Of a DNA stretch of 64,000 nucleotides, positions 11,901 to 22,240 are shown in pieces. The DNA is taken from NCBI RefSeq assembly GCF_008831285.2, contig NC_045149.1:7776417-7840416 (forward strand), written 5' to 3'. A model generated the notes under the pieces. It had not been told where the DNA came from. It made no database searches and saw only the letters and a list, made by a program, of their open reading frames with translations. This DNA is from Nymphaea colorata. Lineage: Eukaryota; Streptophyta; Magnoliopsida; Nymphaeales; Nymphaeaceae. How positions within the stretch are numbered: position 1 is the first letter of the stretch; every line of letters starts with the position of its first letter. The position numbers were made by a program, and so were the translations under genes.

Positions 11901-14458
11901 ACGTCATACATAATGGCAGACTTATTATAGGCATAAAGTTACTTCACAAACATTAATAAGTGGTCATAATATCATATAGTAACACAACATGAGCTAAGAC
12001 ATCAAGAAACATAATTTATAAGATGATCTACATAATAACTCCTAAGTAAGTCACCAGATCCATAACACACCAAAAACCAAGTTTTATGTCCACTATACAT
12101 CACATCACAAGACGTAATTGTTCAATTTTAATGCAAATAACAAATGAAAACAGCTTCATTCATAATCTTTATCATCTCATTCTCATTTTTGTCGAGAAGA
12201 TATAAACCCTCTTTATCTAAACAAGAATCAATCATGCATGCACAAATCTGCCCTCAAATTGACGATTTCATGGTGACACTGATTATTCCTTTTGACAATT
12301 GCCACAGTCCCCCCCCCCCCCCCTTCTTCAACTATTAGTTTATTAGATATGTTCAGAAATGAAGAGGGAGGAAAGTTTTAAAAAGTAGTTTGAAAAAGGG
12401 TGGTTTTAAGTTTTAACCCTATATTTTTCAAAATAGACATGTATTGTACGATACAAGGTGTATTGCGCTGTATCGTATGATACAGGCTGTGTATCGTGCG
12501 ATACCCATACAATACACCACCTGTCGGCGATACAGGTGGTGTTATCGTATCACAAATTTAAAAAAGTGATGGTACGTATCGTACGATACGTACTGCACTG
12601 ATTATTTAAATGATCTAGGAATATGATGGGGCTATCAAGAAATGCCTAGAGATCCTCATAACAAAGCTTACTGCAATCGAAAATAACCTATTGGATATCC
12701 CACATGTGTAGACAGAATAATCCTAGATATGATAAGGTCATAAAAAAGCTTATTTTAGGAAACATCCAGTAGTGCCTGAATCAGTTTGTATCCCTGATTG
12801 AATGTGGATTTTTTTTTCCCGATCCAATATCTGGCACAGGCTGTCAACTGAAAAACCAAATCTCCTTACCGGTCAAAATGTCTCAAGTGGTCCCATTGTG
12901 CAACCAGCTCTTGACAAGGAGGAGCTAAAAAATCCAGAAAACCCGAACAGGTGAAACTAGGAATGTTTGGCTAAGCAATTTCGGTGCACTTTCTAGGCAT
13001 TTATCTTGTCTGCTATAAGTTATTTTAGATACCAATGGGCATCAATAAATGCTATTCTGATATCTTCATGTTGTGTCTGAGAGTCGAGATATTCACCATG
13101 GTTTTTGCTTGGCATATCACATCTGTAGTGGCACTCTACAGTCCATAAATTCCTCTTTGATATCTGCACAATGACTATTGATACTGGAGATTCCCCAGCT
13201 TCTCTGAACAATGATGCCAGAATGCATTCCCTGACAAAACCTCCAGTCATAAGATAGAGCCACACAACCATTTTGATCTTCAGAAGAGTCTGATTTGTGT
13301 TGGCTTTGATGTTGTTGAAGTAGTAGACATTTCTTAGAAGGCCTTGTCGAAGATTTTCTAGACTATACTCCAAGTCTTGGACTGTATATAAGCTCTTGAC
13401 TGGAAAATGATGCCAGCATGCTTAATGTTCAGCATGGAAGTTGCATAGATCAATTGATTGCATGTGGATTTACAGTTTATACCAAGTCTGTTAAGTTCTG
13501 CTGCTCATGAAACTGACTAATCTTTTCTTTAGGGGGGCAGTGATTTTGCGCACCTAAGCAAAGTCTTCACCTTTGCAGTTCAAATAGTCTGGAAGCTTAG
13601 CTTCATTCACTGGTTGTTCTGGTTACTTTTTCAGCTAGTATAGTGTTTATGGGTATTCGTCTCATGTTACTAACTTGGAAAAACTTGGTGTAGATGCTTT
13701 TTTTCTTTTCCTTTTTTTTTTTTTTTGCCTTTCATTTCTTTTGTGGTTTTGGCTACCGTGTCTCTTACGAACCAGTTTTATTTGGTGTACTTCATGGATG
13801 TGCCTATCTTTATAAGCTTGTCGCCTGACCCTTTTCACCCTTCTTTCTTTTGCATCACATCAATTTCATCAGAAAATGAAGTTTCCTTGTATTTTTGTAA
13901 TGGCATGTTTGGTGAGCCTGTGTAACTCTAAGCAATTTCACCCGCAAAGCAGAAAAGGGGCTGGAGGAGTGGGCGGCTTTTCTTTCTTTCAGAAATGCTG
14001 TAGTTTGCCTGCTGATTTGTGACATTGTGCGTGTAATTCTGTATTATCATTGTGACAGTTAGAGTTATGAATATAACTTTTATATTCACTTCTCACTAGT
14101 GTCTTCTACTTTTTTCGTTGGTTAGAATCCATACTTCGTAAATATTCTTCTTGCTGGATATGACAAAGAAATTGGCCCATCTCTGTATTATATCGACTAC
14201 ATTGCCACTCTCCACAAGATCCAGAAAGGTGCATTTGGTTACGGTTCCTATTTCTGCCTGTCAATGATGGACAGACACTATCACAGTGGCATGTCCGTGG
14301 AGGAGGCTGTTGACCTCATAGACAAGTGCATAATGGAGATTAGGTCGAGACTGGTTGTCGCCCCACCTAATTTTGTGATCAAGATTGTGGATAAAGATGG
14401 AGCATGGGAGTATGCCTGGCGTGAAACCATCAAAGATGCAGGTGTTGCTGCTGCTTAA
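8954..14458 (+). CDS. PBD1: 20S proteasome subunit beta type-2 (beta4)
   Basis: This gene encodes a non-catalytic beta-ring subunit of the 20S proteasome core, which degrades ubiquitinated proteins in cytosol and nucleus. The coding exons are 8,954-9,111, 9,392-9,515 and 14,126-14,458. They join in phase 2 and phase 0 to give 204 residues, the same length as Arabidopsis PBD1. The protein starts MECVFGLVGDGFAVIAADTS with no propeptide and no N-terminal catalytic Thr, as expected for the inactive beta4 position. Exon 2 encodes VQFTEYIQKNVHLYQFRNG and exon 3 the conserved NPYFVNILLAGYD and the MMDRHYHSGMS segment. All splice sites are GT-AG. The start is the first ATG after a GA-rich leader with a TATA-like box 74 bases upstream. 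Intron 2 is long (4.6 kb) and has accumulated repeats. Nothing in the coding sequence looks damaged. Identification rests on near-complete similarity to the family. Confidence 0.95.
9653..9880. repeat. 115-bp tandem duplication in PBD intron 2
   Basis: Two diverged copies lie in tandem. GAACAAAA(A)(T/C)TGTAAATAG starts at 9,653 and 9,768, and both copies run through a shared CACAAAGTGCGAT to CATTGTAAAGATCAT. It is purely intronic. Confidence 0.8.
11740..12600. mobile_element. palindrome-rich non-autonomous element in PBD intron 2
   Basis: The flanks of this AT-rich block are crowded with variants of GTATCG(T/C)(A/G)CGATAC. They include a perfect 22-bp palindrome at 12,572-12,593 centred on TCGTACGA and an 11-bp hairpin stem at 12,514-12,524 / 12,532-12,542. 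Related GTATCGTAATGTATTG words lie at the left edge near 11,780. It has no coding region. Such subterminal palindrome arrays are typical of non-autonomous DNA transposons, but exact ends and target duplications were not found. Confidence 0.45.
12309..12323 (+). repeat. poly-C run
   Basis: An uninterrupted run of about 15 C inside the intronic element. It may be an assembly-sensitive homopolymer. Confidence 0.8.
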
Positions 14459-16830
14459 GTTTTGTTTGTCATTTTTTATTTCCATGGAATATTAGTATTT
14501 CCCACTTACACCCCATTTTCGTTATACTGATACTGGGTCCGACAGTATTGTAGGACAGATCATCTTTGTGGTTGATGATGCAAGTGAACCAACTCGATTT
14601 CATTGTATGGAAGTTAAAGACGTGCATATTTTTATAGTTGTTGAACTTTTTTGCCAATTAATCATTTTTACTTTTATTTGGATAACATGCTGCGGGTAGG
14701 GTAGGCAACCCTCTGCAACATTTTGGCAAGCTGGGCTACTGAACCTTTGTCCTCGACTTGAAGGTCTCAAGTCCAATACACTGGCCTGGTAGAGAGAGTC
14801 AGGGAGCTCCTGTTGGATTTGTGCCAGTTCATTACTGTTCCGACTCTTTTTGTTTTTTCTGTTTAGTTGTGAATGGCAAGCAGTTTATTATTTGTAGGGT
14901 TACCAGATGCCTTCCATTGAAAGGACGTGAAATAAATTTCCTGTCTCCAATGAAGTTGTTGAGCCTCATGGCCTATATTATTGTCCGCCTTCATCTCTGT
15001 GATGAACCCTTGGACCCTTCCAGTGCCGGCGGGCAACATTCTGGGACGATCTTTCATGTTCTTGTATTGTTAATGACTGTCATTGGAAATAAACTGAGAG
15101 TGTTGTCAGTGGTTGCATTAGGGTGTCGTCAGCAGTTGCCTGAACAGGATATATTGGTCTCATTCCGGTCCACCTACCTTTGTGTTCTATGTATGGTGGG
15201 GGCACACCGAGGGAGTTCTTGCTAATCTAACTCTGGACTCAAAGTGCAATAATATGTGTTGATAGTTTCGGACATTTTACGTGCATCATGCGAAGTAGCA
15301 TACAAAGGCGTGGTTACACATTTATGCCCCCAGTGCAACAAGAATGTGGATGGTGGCGAGATTTTTCTATTATTTGTGAGAATTTTTATCCATATGAATG
15401 CTCTACTCAAGAATGTTCTTAATCATTGGCCCATACATAATAGTCTCTGCCTTATTAATTATTTCATTTTTTTGCATGTTAAACCCATATTTTTGCCCTT
15501 AACTACCACCGAGTACATTAAAAATGGTTCAATTTTGCCACAACTGTTTAGTGTTTTTACGAAGAGCTAATCACGTGCAAAAACTTATCTGGTTATACAA
15601 CAAAGAAAGATGTTTTAAAGTTTTCCGGCATAGATATCAGCCAGTTTAGTCAACACTTGTATAAATTGCTTTTAGTGTGTTAAGCGATCCATATCATCTT
15701 ATTTATGTCCAAAATAATCAGTACCATTCTATTTATGACCAAAGTCATCCCTTATTCGACTTAAGAGTCCGGCCTAACCATGTGTGTGTGTGTGTATGGG
15801 AGAGAGAGAGAGAGAGACAGAGAGAGAGCTGAGAAGGACTTTAAACGGAGCCACATCTAAGTGAATTGAATGAAAATAGTTACCCGGTTAATGCACATAA
15901 CTTTATTTATCTACTTCAGACATTTATAAAAAAAAAATTAAAGACTTTGGCATAACTAAGGGCTGTTTGGAAACAATAATATAATGTTATTGTCCCATGC
16001 ATCTAATGGCTGTTGAAAAGTTTGCTGAAAAACAGGAGCGCTTTAATGACATGGCCAGATGGATGGAGAACGTAAAACCCCTTTCGTAAGTTAAATTATG
16101 TTCTACATTAGGATTTAAGCAGTCATCACTTCTACATTAGAATTTAAACAGTATGCACGCAGAGTCATATGTCGGAATTTTTGCGGCTCTTTTAAAGTGC
16201 CGGGAATTCGTTATTTTCACACAAACCAGCATTGTTGCGAGGCACGTCAAGTACGCCCCATATTTATTTTTTGAGCGCATGCATCTAGCCATTTTAGTTT
16301 GCCGTGTTCGACTTGTTCAAAAAATACATGCGACCATGTGCAGGCCCATGGCTGACGACCTGGTCAGTCGATGTTGCTTCGGGGGGCTGGCCAAGGGCCA
16401 AGCTTGCACGACAGATGGCTGCCAGCAACAAGCACTCAGCCATGCAAGGGCCAAGTCTCAAGTGGCGGCGAAACTTGGCCAATTCTAACCAGCAATTGCA
16501 GCACAAAGGGCTTGGGTGGCTCTCTAGTGACATGGCTAGCCAATATCGAGGGTCTTGAACTAACCAGAATCCATGGATACTGAAGTCCAATGCACAGGCA
16601 GATACAATCGCAACGTGCAGCAAAAAGGCAGGAACGGTCGACCAAACAATCAACATACCCACACAACTAAAGACGGGTTGGAGCACATATCTTGGGCTAA
16701 GGACAACACTTTCTCATGGTTGGCATAAGAGGTTCCCCAACCTGGTCGGAGGCACCGAAGTTTTGAGAAAACACCAAGCAAGAGAAAGAACTCGATAACT
16801 TGATGTCAAATTACATGACAAGCACAAGTT
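14459..16830. other. intergenic, no gene recognised
   Basis: The PBD 3' region is followed by AT-rich sequence. A mixed (TG)n-(GA)n microsatellite lies at 15,781-15,827. The stretch 16,290-16,690 is less AT-rich and open in several frames at once, which argues against a real gene. I recognise no product there. Confidence 0.45.
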
Positions 16831-16838
16831 ATATAAGG

Positions 16839-17295
16839 AGCACAAGCCAATCATCGTGAAAAAATAAATAAACGGGGTTCCAAATTGCATGATAAGCACA
16901 AATTATATAGCCACGGACTTGCATAACAAGGGCACCCGATCATAAGGAGCACAAGCCAATCATTGTGAAAAAAAAATAAATGGGGTTTCAAATTGCATGA
17001 TAAGTCACAGACTTGAATAACAAGGGCACCCGATATAAGTAGCACAAGCCAATCATCGTGAAAAATAAATAAACGGAGTTTCAAATTGCGTAAGCACAAA
17101 TTATATAGTCAGGGACTTAAATAACAAGGGCACCCGATCTTAAGTAGCACAAGCCAACCATCGTGAAAAATAAATGAACGGGGTTTCAAATTGCATGATA
17201 CGCACAAATTACATAGTCACGAACTTAAAATAACAAGGACACCCAATCTTAAGGAGCACAAGCCAATCATCGTGAAAAATAAATAAACGGGGTCA
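16839..17295. repeat. imperfect tandem array, about 105-bp unit, five copies
   Basis: The phrase AGCACAAGCCAA(T/C)CAT(C/T)GTGAAAAA starts near 16,839, 16,948, 17,041, 17,146 and 17,254 (spacings 109, 93, 105 and 108). Between them, TTTCAAATTGCATGATAAGC and AACAAGGGCACCCGAT recur. The units are whole repeats with indels, without unique spacers, so this is not CRISPR-like. Open frames across it are by-products of the periodicity. Confidence 0.85.
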
Positions 17296-17426
17296 AAATG
17301 AAAGACAAATAAGATGAAAGCGTAGAGATGGAGACACCAGATATATGCAGTGAAAAGGGGAGGGAGAACTAGAGAACTCAAGTAGCAGCTGATGAAGGGA
17401 GGCCATGTGGACATAACAGATATATG

Positions 17427-17591
17427 CAGTGGCAGAGCCACATGGGCACTGATGTGGGCAGCTTCACAAAATATGTTTATTTTTATATTGTTTTTTGGAA
17501 ATATTTGATTGTTTTATGTATAAATGCCCCTAAAAGGATTGAAATTATTGAATCGGTGCCCCTTTAGCCAAAATTTCTGGTTCTGCCAGTG
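17427..17591. mobile_element. hAT-like MITE, copy 1
   Basis: This 165-bp element begins CAGTGGCAGAGCC and ends GGTTCTGCCAGTG, imperfect inverted ends. It is flanked on both sides by the identical 8-mer GATATATG (17,419-17,426 and 17,592-17,599). Eight-bp duplications and C-A-G termini are hallmarks of hAT elements. It has no coding capacity and belongs with the copies at 29.0, 38.4 and 60.8 kb. Confidence 0.8.
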
Positions 17592-17599
17592 GATATATG

Positions 17600-19697
17600 T
17601 TAAGGTGGAAGGATCAGTCTTTAAAACCTGATCATTTTGCTCTTGCCAGATCCACCACCAGCAGTTGATGAGCCAATAACACCAAATAAAGAGCCATGAC
17701 TTGGAAGCAGCAAGGAAGGGCAAAAATGATGCAGCTACCAAGAGGTTGAAAAGCCAGCCAGAGATGAACAAAGGGACGAGCTGAGAGAGGGATAGAGAGA
17801 GAGAGCAAAAAGTTAATGTCTTCTTCAACTGGGGGTTCTCCTCTCTTGGAGCCGCCCCATGCTGATTCTCCTTGCGATACTTTCCCCCTTCTTAACATTT
17901 CTCCGAATCTGAGGTGGTAGGTGGGTGCCAAGAGAAGTTTGAAGATGTAGATGACGAGCTTATGACAAGGAACTTGATGGCATTACGAAGCTATTGATTA
18001 AAGAATCAAGCTATTGGGAAATTGATAAAATTAAAAGGTGGATGTCGCATCATTTGCATGAGAAGATTAACTTGAATGGATTTTAAGTTCATCTTCCACA
18101 AGTTCCATTTTCAGCGGGTAGAGTAGATGTTCTCCTCATTCATTTCCTTAGCTAACAAAGTTTCATCAATGTATTCCACGATGTGTTCAGAAGCTTGCTA
18201 ACCACATCTTGTTCATGAAAAAATGGAGGCCAAATATTGAATTGAAACTTGACGAAACTTTAAGCATTCTCTGTCAGATCAGAAACTTGGGGAAAACTAC
18301 TTTAGTCTGCTAGCACCACATTGGGGTACAGTATAGTTATTGTGGAAATTTTCACCGCCTGTATTTTAAATAGGCATGTATCTATATGGAATAGCCAAGG
18401 TGGCTATCCTCATGTATATTCAGTTTCTATTGTGCACGAAAGCCAAAAATCCTTTGATCGAAAGATTGCTGATTCTTTTCATTTTGTTCCATATGTGGAT
18501 CAACATATCACAAGGATAAAGCCTATGGTAGGAATCTGACAAATAACTGAAGAGTCATTGCCCATCAGAAACGGATTGGGATTGGGCTGCTAAGCAATAC
18601 AAATAATTTACACTCCTAATGGGACCAACTACAAAGCTACACGGAGTAAAAAGGATGTCATATTGATAAAATAAGGAAAATATTTTATGTTATAATAACG
18701 AGAATTAGATTCATAATAGAGAATACAAACTTGTCTAATAATGAAGATAGTATTAAGGTAGATGATTCCCAACAAGAATGGAAGAATGGTGATTGCAGTT
18801 TAGAAGTTTGGTTTCCATTGATGGAAAGGCTACATCTCACAATGGGAAAGAAATGTCTAGACTCTAGAGACTCAGTAAGAGTTAAGAAGATGTAGATGAC
18901 AACAAACAAATGTTAGGGCTAATGCAATTTGATTTTCTCTTCCCTCAAACCTTTTTCAACAAAAAAATGGAAGAACAAGAGAAAAAAATAGTGATAGCCA
19001 TCAATTCTGGAAGGAAAAAAAAAACAATAGCAACAAAAGACCACATAATCATTGTAAAAATTTTTGAATTAAGTACCATGGACTAAACATGTTTCAGCGT
19101 AAAGATCACGAAATGAAGAAAGGACAGAACCAAATTTCACACACCAAGGAATACAAACCCTAACTTCCGATTTTAAACTACTCCGGAGAGTTGACAGCTC
19201 TCTGTTTCTCCTTTGTGTTGTTAATTTCACCTCGCAAAGCCATTGTCAGTCCCTTTATTTCCTCAAAAAGAAAAGAGACCAAAAAGAAATCTGTTGTTTT
19301 TCCTTACTAAAATTTCTTACTTTAATTGGACCCAATTGTCCCCTTATTGTGATTAGGGGTCGGCATCAGGCCAAGCCATCACCGTGAAGGTCTGGTAGGC
19401 CCAATTGAGTTACTGCCAGACCCATTACCCAGCCCGTTAATAGCCAAGTGGGGCTAGGCCTAGGATTTAGTGGACACTAGGTCGAGCCCTCTGTTTTGTA
19501 CGTGCCTGGCCCAGTTTTCCAATTACCAACCTGGATTCTCAATTACTATCCTCCAACTCTCATCAAAATGAAGATAATAAAAGAAAACCACCTATGCAAA
19601 AATCTTACACCCATAGTCGTCAGAAGCAAAAATTTGGCCTTACTTTTCTTCCTACAAATAAAACAATTCATAGAATCAAAGCTCATTTGCTAACAAA
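17600..19697. other. intergenic, no gene recognised
   Basis: AT-rich DNA with no supported coding exon. A GC-richer patch at 19,355-19,500 (GGCCCAATTGAG, CCCAGCCCG) resembles the flanks of the AT-cored repeat family described elsewhere in the window, but lacks the core. Confidence 0.45.
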
Positions 19698-19698
19698 C

Positions 19699-20300
19699 GA
19701 TCAAAAAAGTAAAGAAGATAGTAAATTTCTCACCTCAAATCTTCTATACTTCAAAGAAACTAGACTTTTCATTCACCTGAATTCTTCTGAACCCCATGGA
19801 ACCAAACTTTGTTGGGAGGAATTGCAGAAGGAAATCAAAGTTTTGGCATGGGATTTTACTTTTCATGTAGTCCCTTTTGTGGAATTAAAACTGAAAAGGA
19901 AAATAATACAATACAATGAGAGAGACTTCACTATTGAGAGAGACTTCACAAGCAAGTGCTTTCGTCCAAATATGAAAGTCATGAACGGTTCATATTTGTT
20001 TCAAGATAAATGATCAAAAAGTAAAGAGAAGATAGTAAATTTCCCACCTCAAATCTTCTAAATTTCAAAGAAACTTGACTCATCATTGACCGCAATTCTT
20101 CTGACTCCAACGAACCAAACTTTGTTGGGAGGAATTGCATAAGGAAATTAAGGTTTCGGCATGGGATTTTACATTTCATGTAGTCCCTTTTGTGGTATTA
20201 AAACTGAAAAGGAAAATAATACAATACAAAGAGAGCGACTTTACAAGCAAGTGCCCTCGTCCAAATATGAAAGTCATGGGCTCAGATTTGTTTCGAGAGA
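19699..20300. repeat. 313-bp tandem duplication
   Basis: Two diverged copies start with GATCAAAAA(A)GTAAAG at 19,699 and 20,012. Both contain AACCAAACTTTGTTGGGAGG, GGCATGGGATTTTAC and GTCCAAATATGAAAGTCATG. The parallel open frames in both copies carry indels relative to each other, which argues against selection on a protein. The second copy runs into GA-rich sequence. Confidence 0.85.
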
Positions 20301-20660
20301 AAAAAAAGGGGAAGAGAGAGAGAAGAATGAGAGAAACCGAGAGAGAGGGAGAGAGAGAGAGAAGGGGGGGGGAGATAAACACTTAACGTCCAATAATTGC
20401 CATAGGAAAAGAAACCTTTGTTGCCTAGTGGCCACCATAGAAGCTTGGCACTGGGGGTTTCACCATGTGAGAGAGAGAGAGAGAGAGACAGAGAGTCACA
20501 TGGATAGTGAACAAGATGCAGAGAAACTGAAAAAGAGAACAAGAGAAAAAAATCATCTAGGAGCAGTACATGGAGTCTGGGAGGCTGGTTCCAAAAGCCC
20601 CAATTTCCAAACAAGCCAAGCCTAGGGACAAAGAGAGTGAGCACGAGTGAGAGAAAGAAA
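20301..20660. repeat. GA-rich low-complexity region
   Basis: Several interrupted (GA)n blocks (20,313-20,376 and 20,468-20,494) make spurious long frames on both strands. No gene is supported. Confidence 0.7.
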
Positions 20661-21059
20661 TTACTTGCATGCAACCATTGCACAAGGAGTTAGGTTAAGA
20701 GGGTCCTCGGAGACCCAGAGCAACAACAGTTGCAGTCACCAAGCTATGATCAGCAGAGTTGGAAGGGAGATGGAGACGGAGAAAGAGAGCAATAAAAATA
20801 AAGGGAGAGCAGAAACACATCTATTGACATTGCAAACAAATGTTGCCTCCTAACAAGAAGTTAAGGACAAGGTATGAAATAAGGAAAACGAAGCTAGGAA
20901 GAGAGTGTAGGGTTACAAAAGAGACATGAGGTACAAAGAAAGGGGACACTCAGGTAGGTGAAGACTCTTAACAAAAGAGACCGCAAGACCATGGAAAAAT
21001 GCATCATTAGGACCATACCACGCATCCACCAAGTTGTAAAAAGCCAGATACACCAAAGC

Positions 21060-21360
21060 AAGTGGACCTCTTTAAAAAATCAACAGCAAGCCCAGCCCAG
21101 CAAGGATAATGTCGCATAGGAGTGAGGAGGACCGAACTTCAACCACCAAGGAGTACCACAAAGAATGATAAAGATGTTGCATAAGAGGGCATGTCCAGAA
21201 GAGGTGCTCAACAATCTCCACATTACAAAGGCAAAGCTAAATATCGAAGTTGCGCCATTGAAAAGTGTTATGGATCTAGACCTTTCTATGAAGGACAAGT
21301 CGAGCCAACAAAACAGTGTAAAGGGGTGGACCATGACCCCAGAGAACAACCTTGAGGAAA
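21060..21360 (-). mobile_element. LINE fossil, zf-RVT domain remnant
   Basis: Read on the minus strand, a single frame gives FLKVVLWGHGPPLYTVLLAR, then LVLHRKV, and after two stop codons LCLCNVEIVEHLFWTCPLM followed by QHLYHSLW. The order (PP..Y.LLARLVLHR, Cys-x-Cys, E..EHLF..CP, ..LW) matches the zinc-binding region downstream of the reverse transcriptase in plant non-LTR retrotransposons and their relatives. It is clearly dead. The flanks (20.9-21.9 kb) probably belong to the same old insertion, but no further domain could be read. Confidence 0.6.
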
Positions 21361-21959
21361 CAAAGAACACCTGTGGGGGTAGAGGGAATGGAATGAGACA
21401 TTGAACAGGGAAAATGACCTGAAAAAGGTTAAGACCCACTCAAACCAAGGATCACCATGAGAAGAGTCATTGTTGTGATCTTTGAAGAGGCAGAAGGCAA
21501 TGGTCCAAAAATGCCAAAGGTTAGACATGCAACCTTGTGCAAAAATGAAGCCCAATCAGAATGAGAGTGGATAAGGCATGCCGCCATTCACCAAGAGAGA
21601 ATCTTAAGGGACAGGATGCAAGGCCACCACCATATGTGAAGGGCTAAATTACATCAGACCAGTGCACAAGATGTTTCATAGGGTGCTCAAGGTCATCTTG
21701 CCAAAGGAAGTTAAGCATCAGGGCCTCCATCTGCTTGACAATGTGAGGTGGCATAAAGCGAACAAACATCAAGTAGTGTGGAATAGAACTGACTCACCTG
21801 AGAACACGCTTAATCAAAGTCCACAGCCACTGCCAGCCATAGAAGGAGTGCCCTTTCCAAAGAGACAGTTTGGTTTGCCATTTGCATCTTGTTGAAAATC
21901 TCATTCCACACCAAAGAGGAAACATGAGGAAGTTGAAGTGAGAGACTTAGGTAGGTAAA

Positions 21960-22240
21960 AGTAATGCTGTGCATCGAGTCGGGTACCCGATGCCCAACCA
22001 GGCTCGGGCCCAAAAAAAAAAGGCACCAGGCCATCAGTTATCGGGCTGGCCAAGTGGGCCGATTAAGCCTAGTTCGGCCCGATAAAATTTTTTTAATATA
22101 TATTTTATTGATTTTTATATATAATTATAATATTTTATTATAATTAATTATATTTATATATTATTTTATATTAAATATTTTTTAAATTTAATCGGACCGA
22201 GCCCAGGTTTTGGGTATCGTGCCAGCCCGAGCATTAGGTA
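21960..22240 (+). repeat. AT-cored interspersed repeat, copy A
   Basis: GC-rich edges (CCCGATGCCC, GGCTCGGGCC; GACCGAGCCCAGGTTTTGGG) enclose an almost pure A/T core containing TAATTATATTTATATATTAT and TTTTTAAATTTAATCG. The same order recurs near 40.6, 55.7 and 57.9 kb (the last inverted). It has no coding capacity and its class is unknown. Confidence 0.7.

Noticed and set aside
16294-16686. Several overlapping 70-130-codon frames on both strands
   Set aside because: Many frames being open at once reflects base composition; no domain or splice signal supports any of them.
16839-17295. CRISPR-like array
   Set aside because: Whole units of 93-109 bp repeat with indels, there are no unique spacers, and this is plant nuclear DNA.
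20628-20645. miR156-like AAGAGAGTGAGCAC
   Set aside because: The word falls in GA-rich low-complexity DNA, differs from the mature sequence at its 5' part, and no complementary arm lies nearby.
20282-20683. 133-codon Leu/Ser-rich minus-strand frame
   Set aside because: Produced by (GA)n microsatellites read on the opposite strand.
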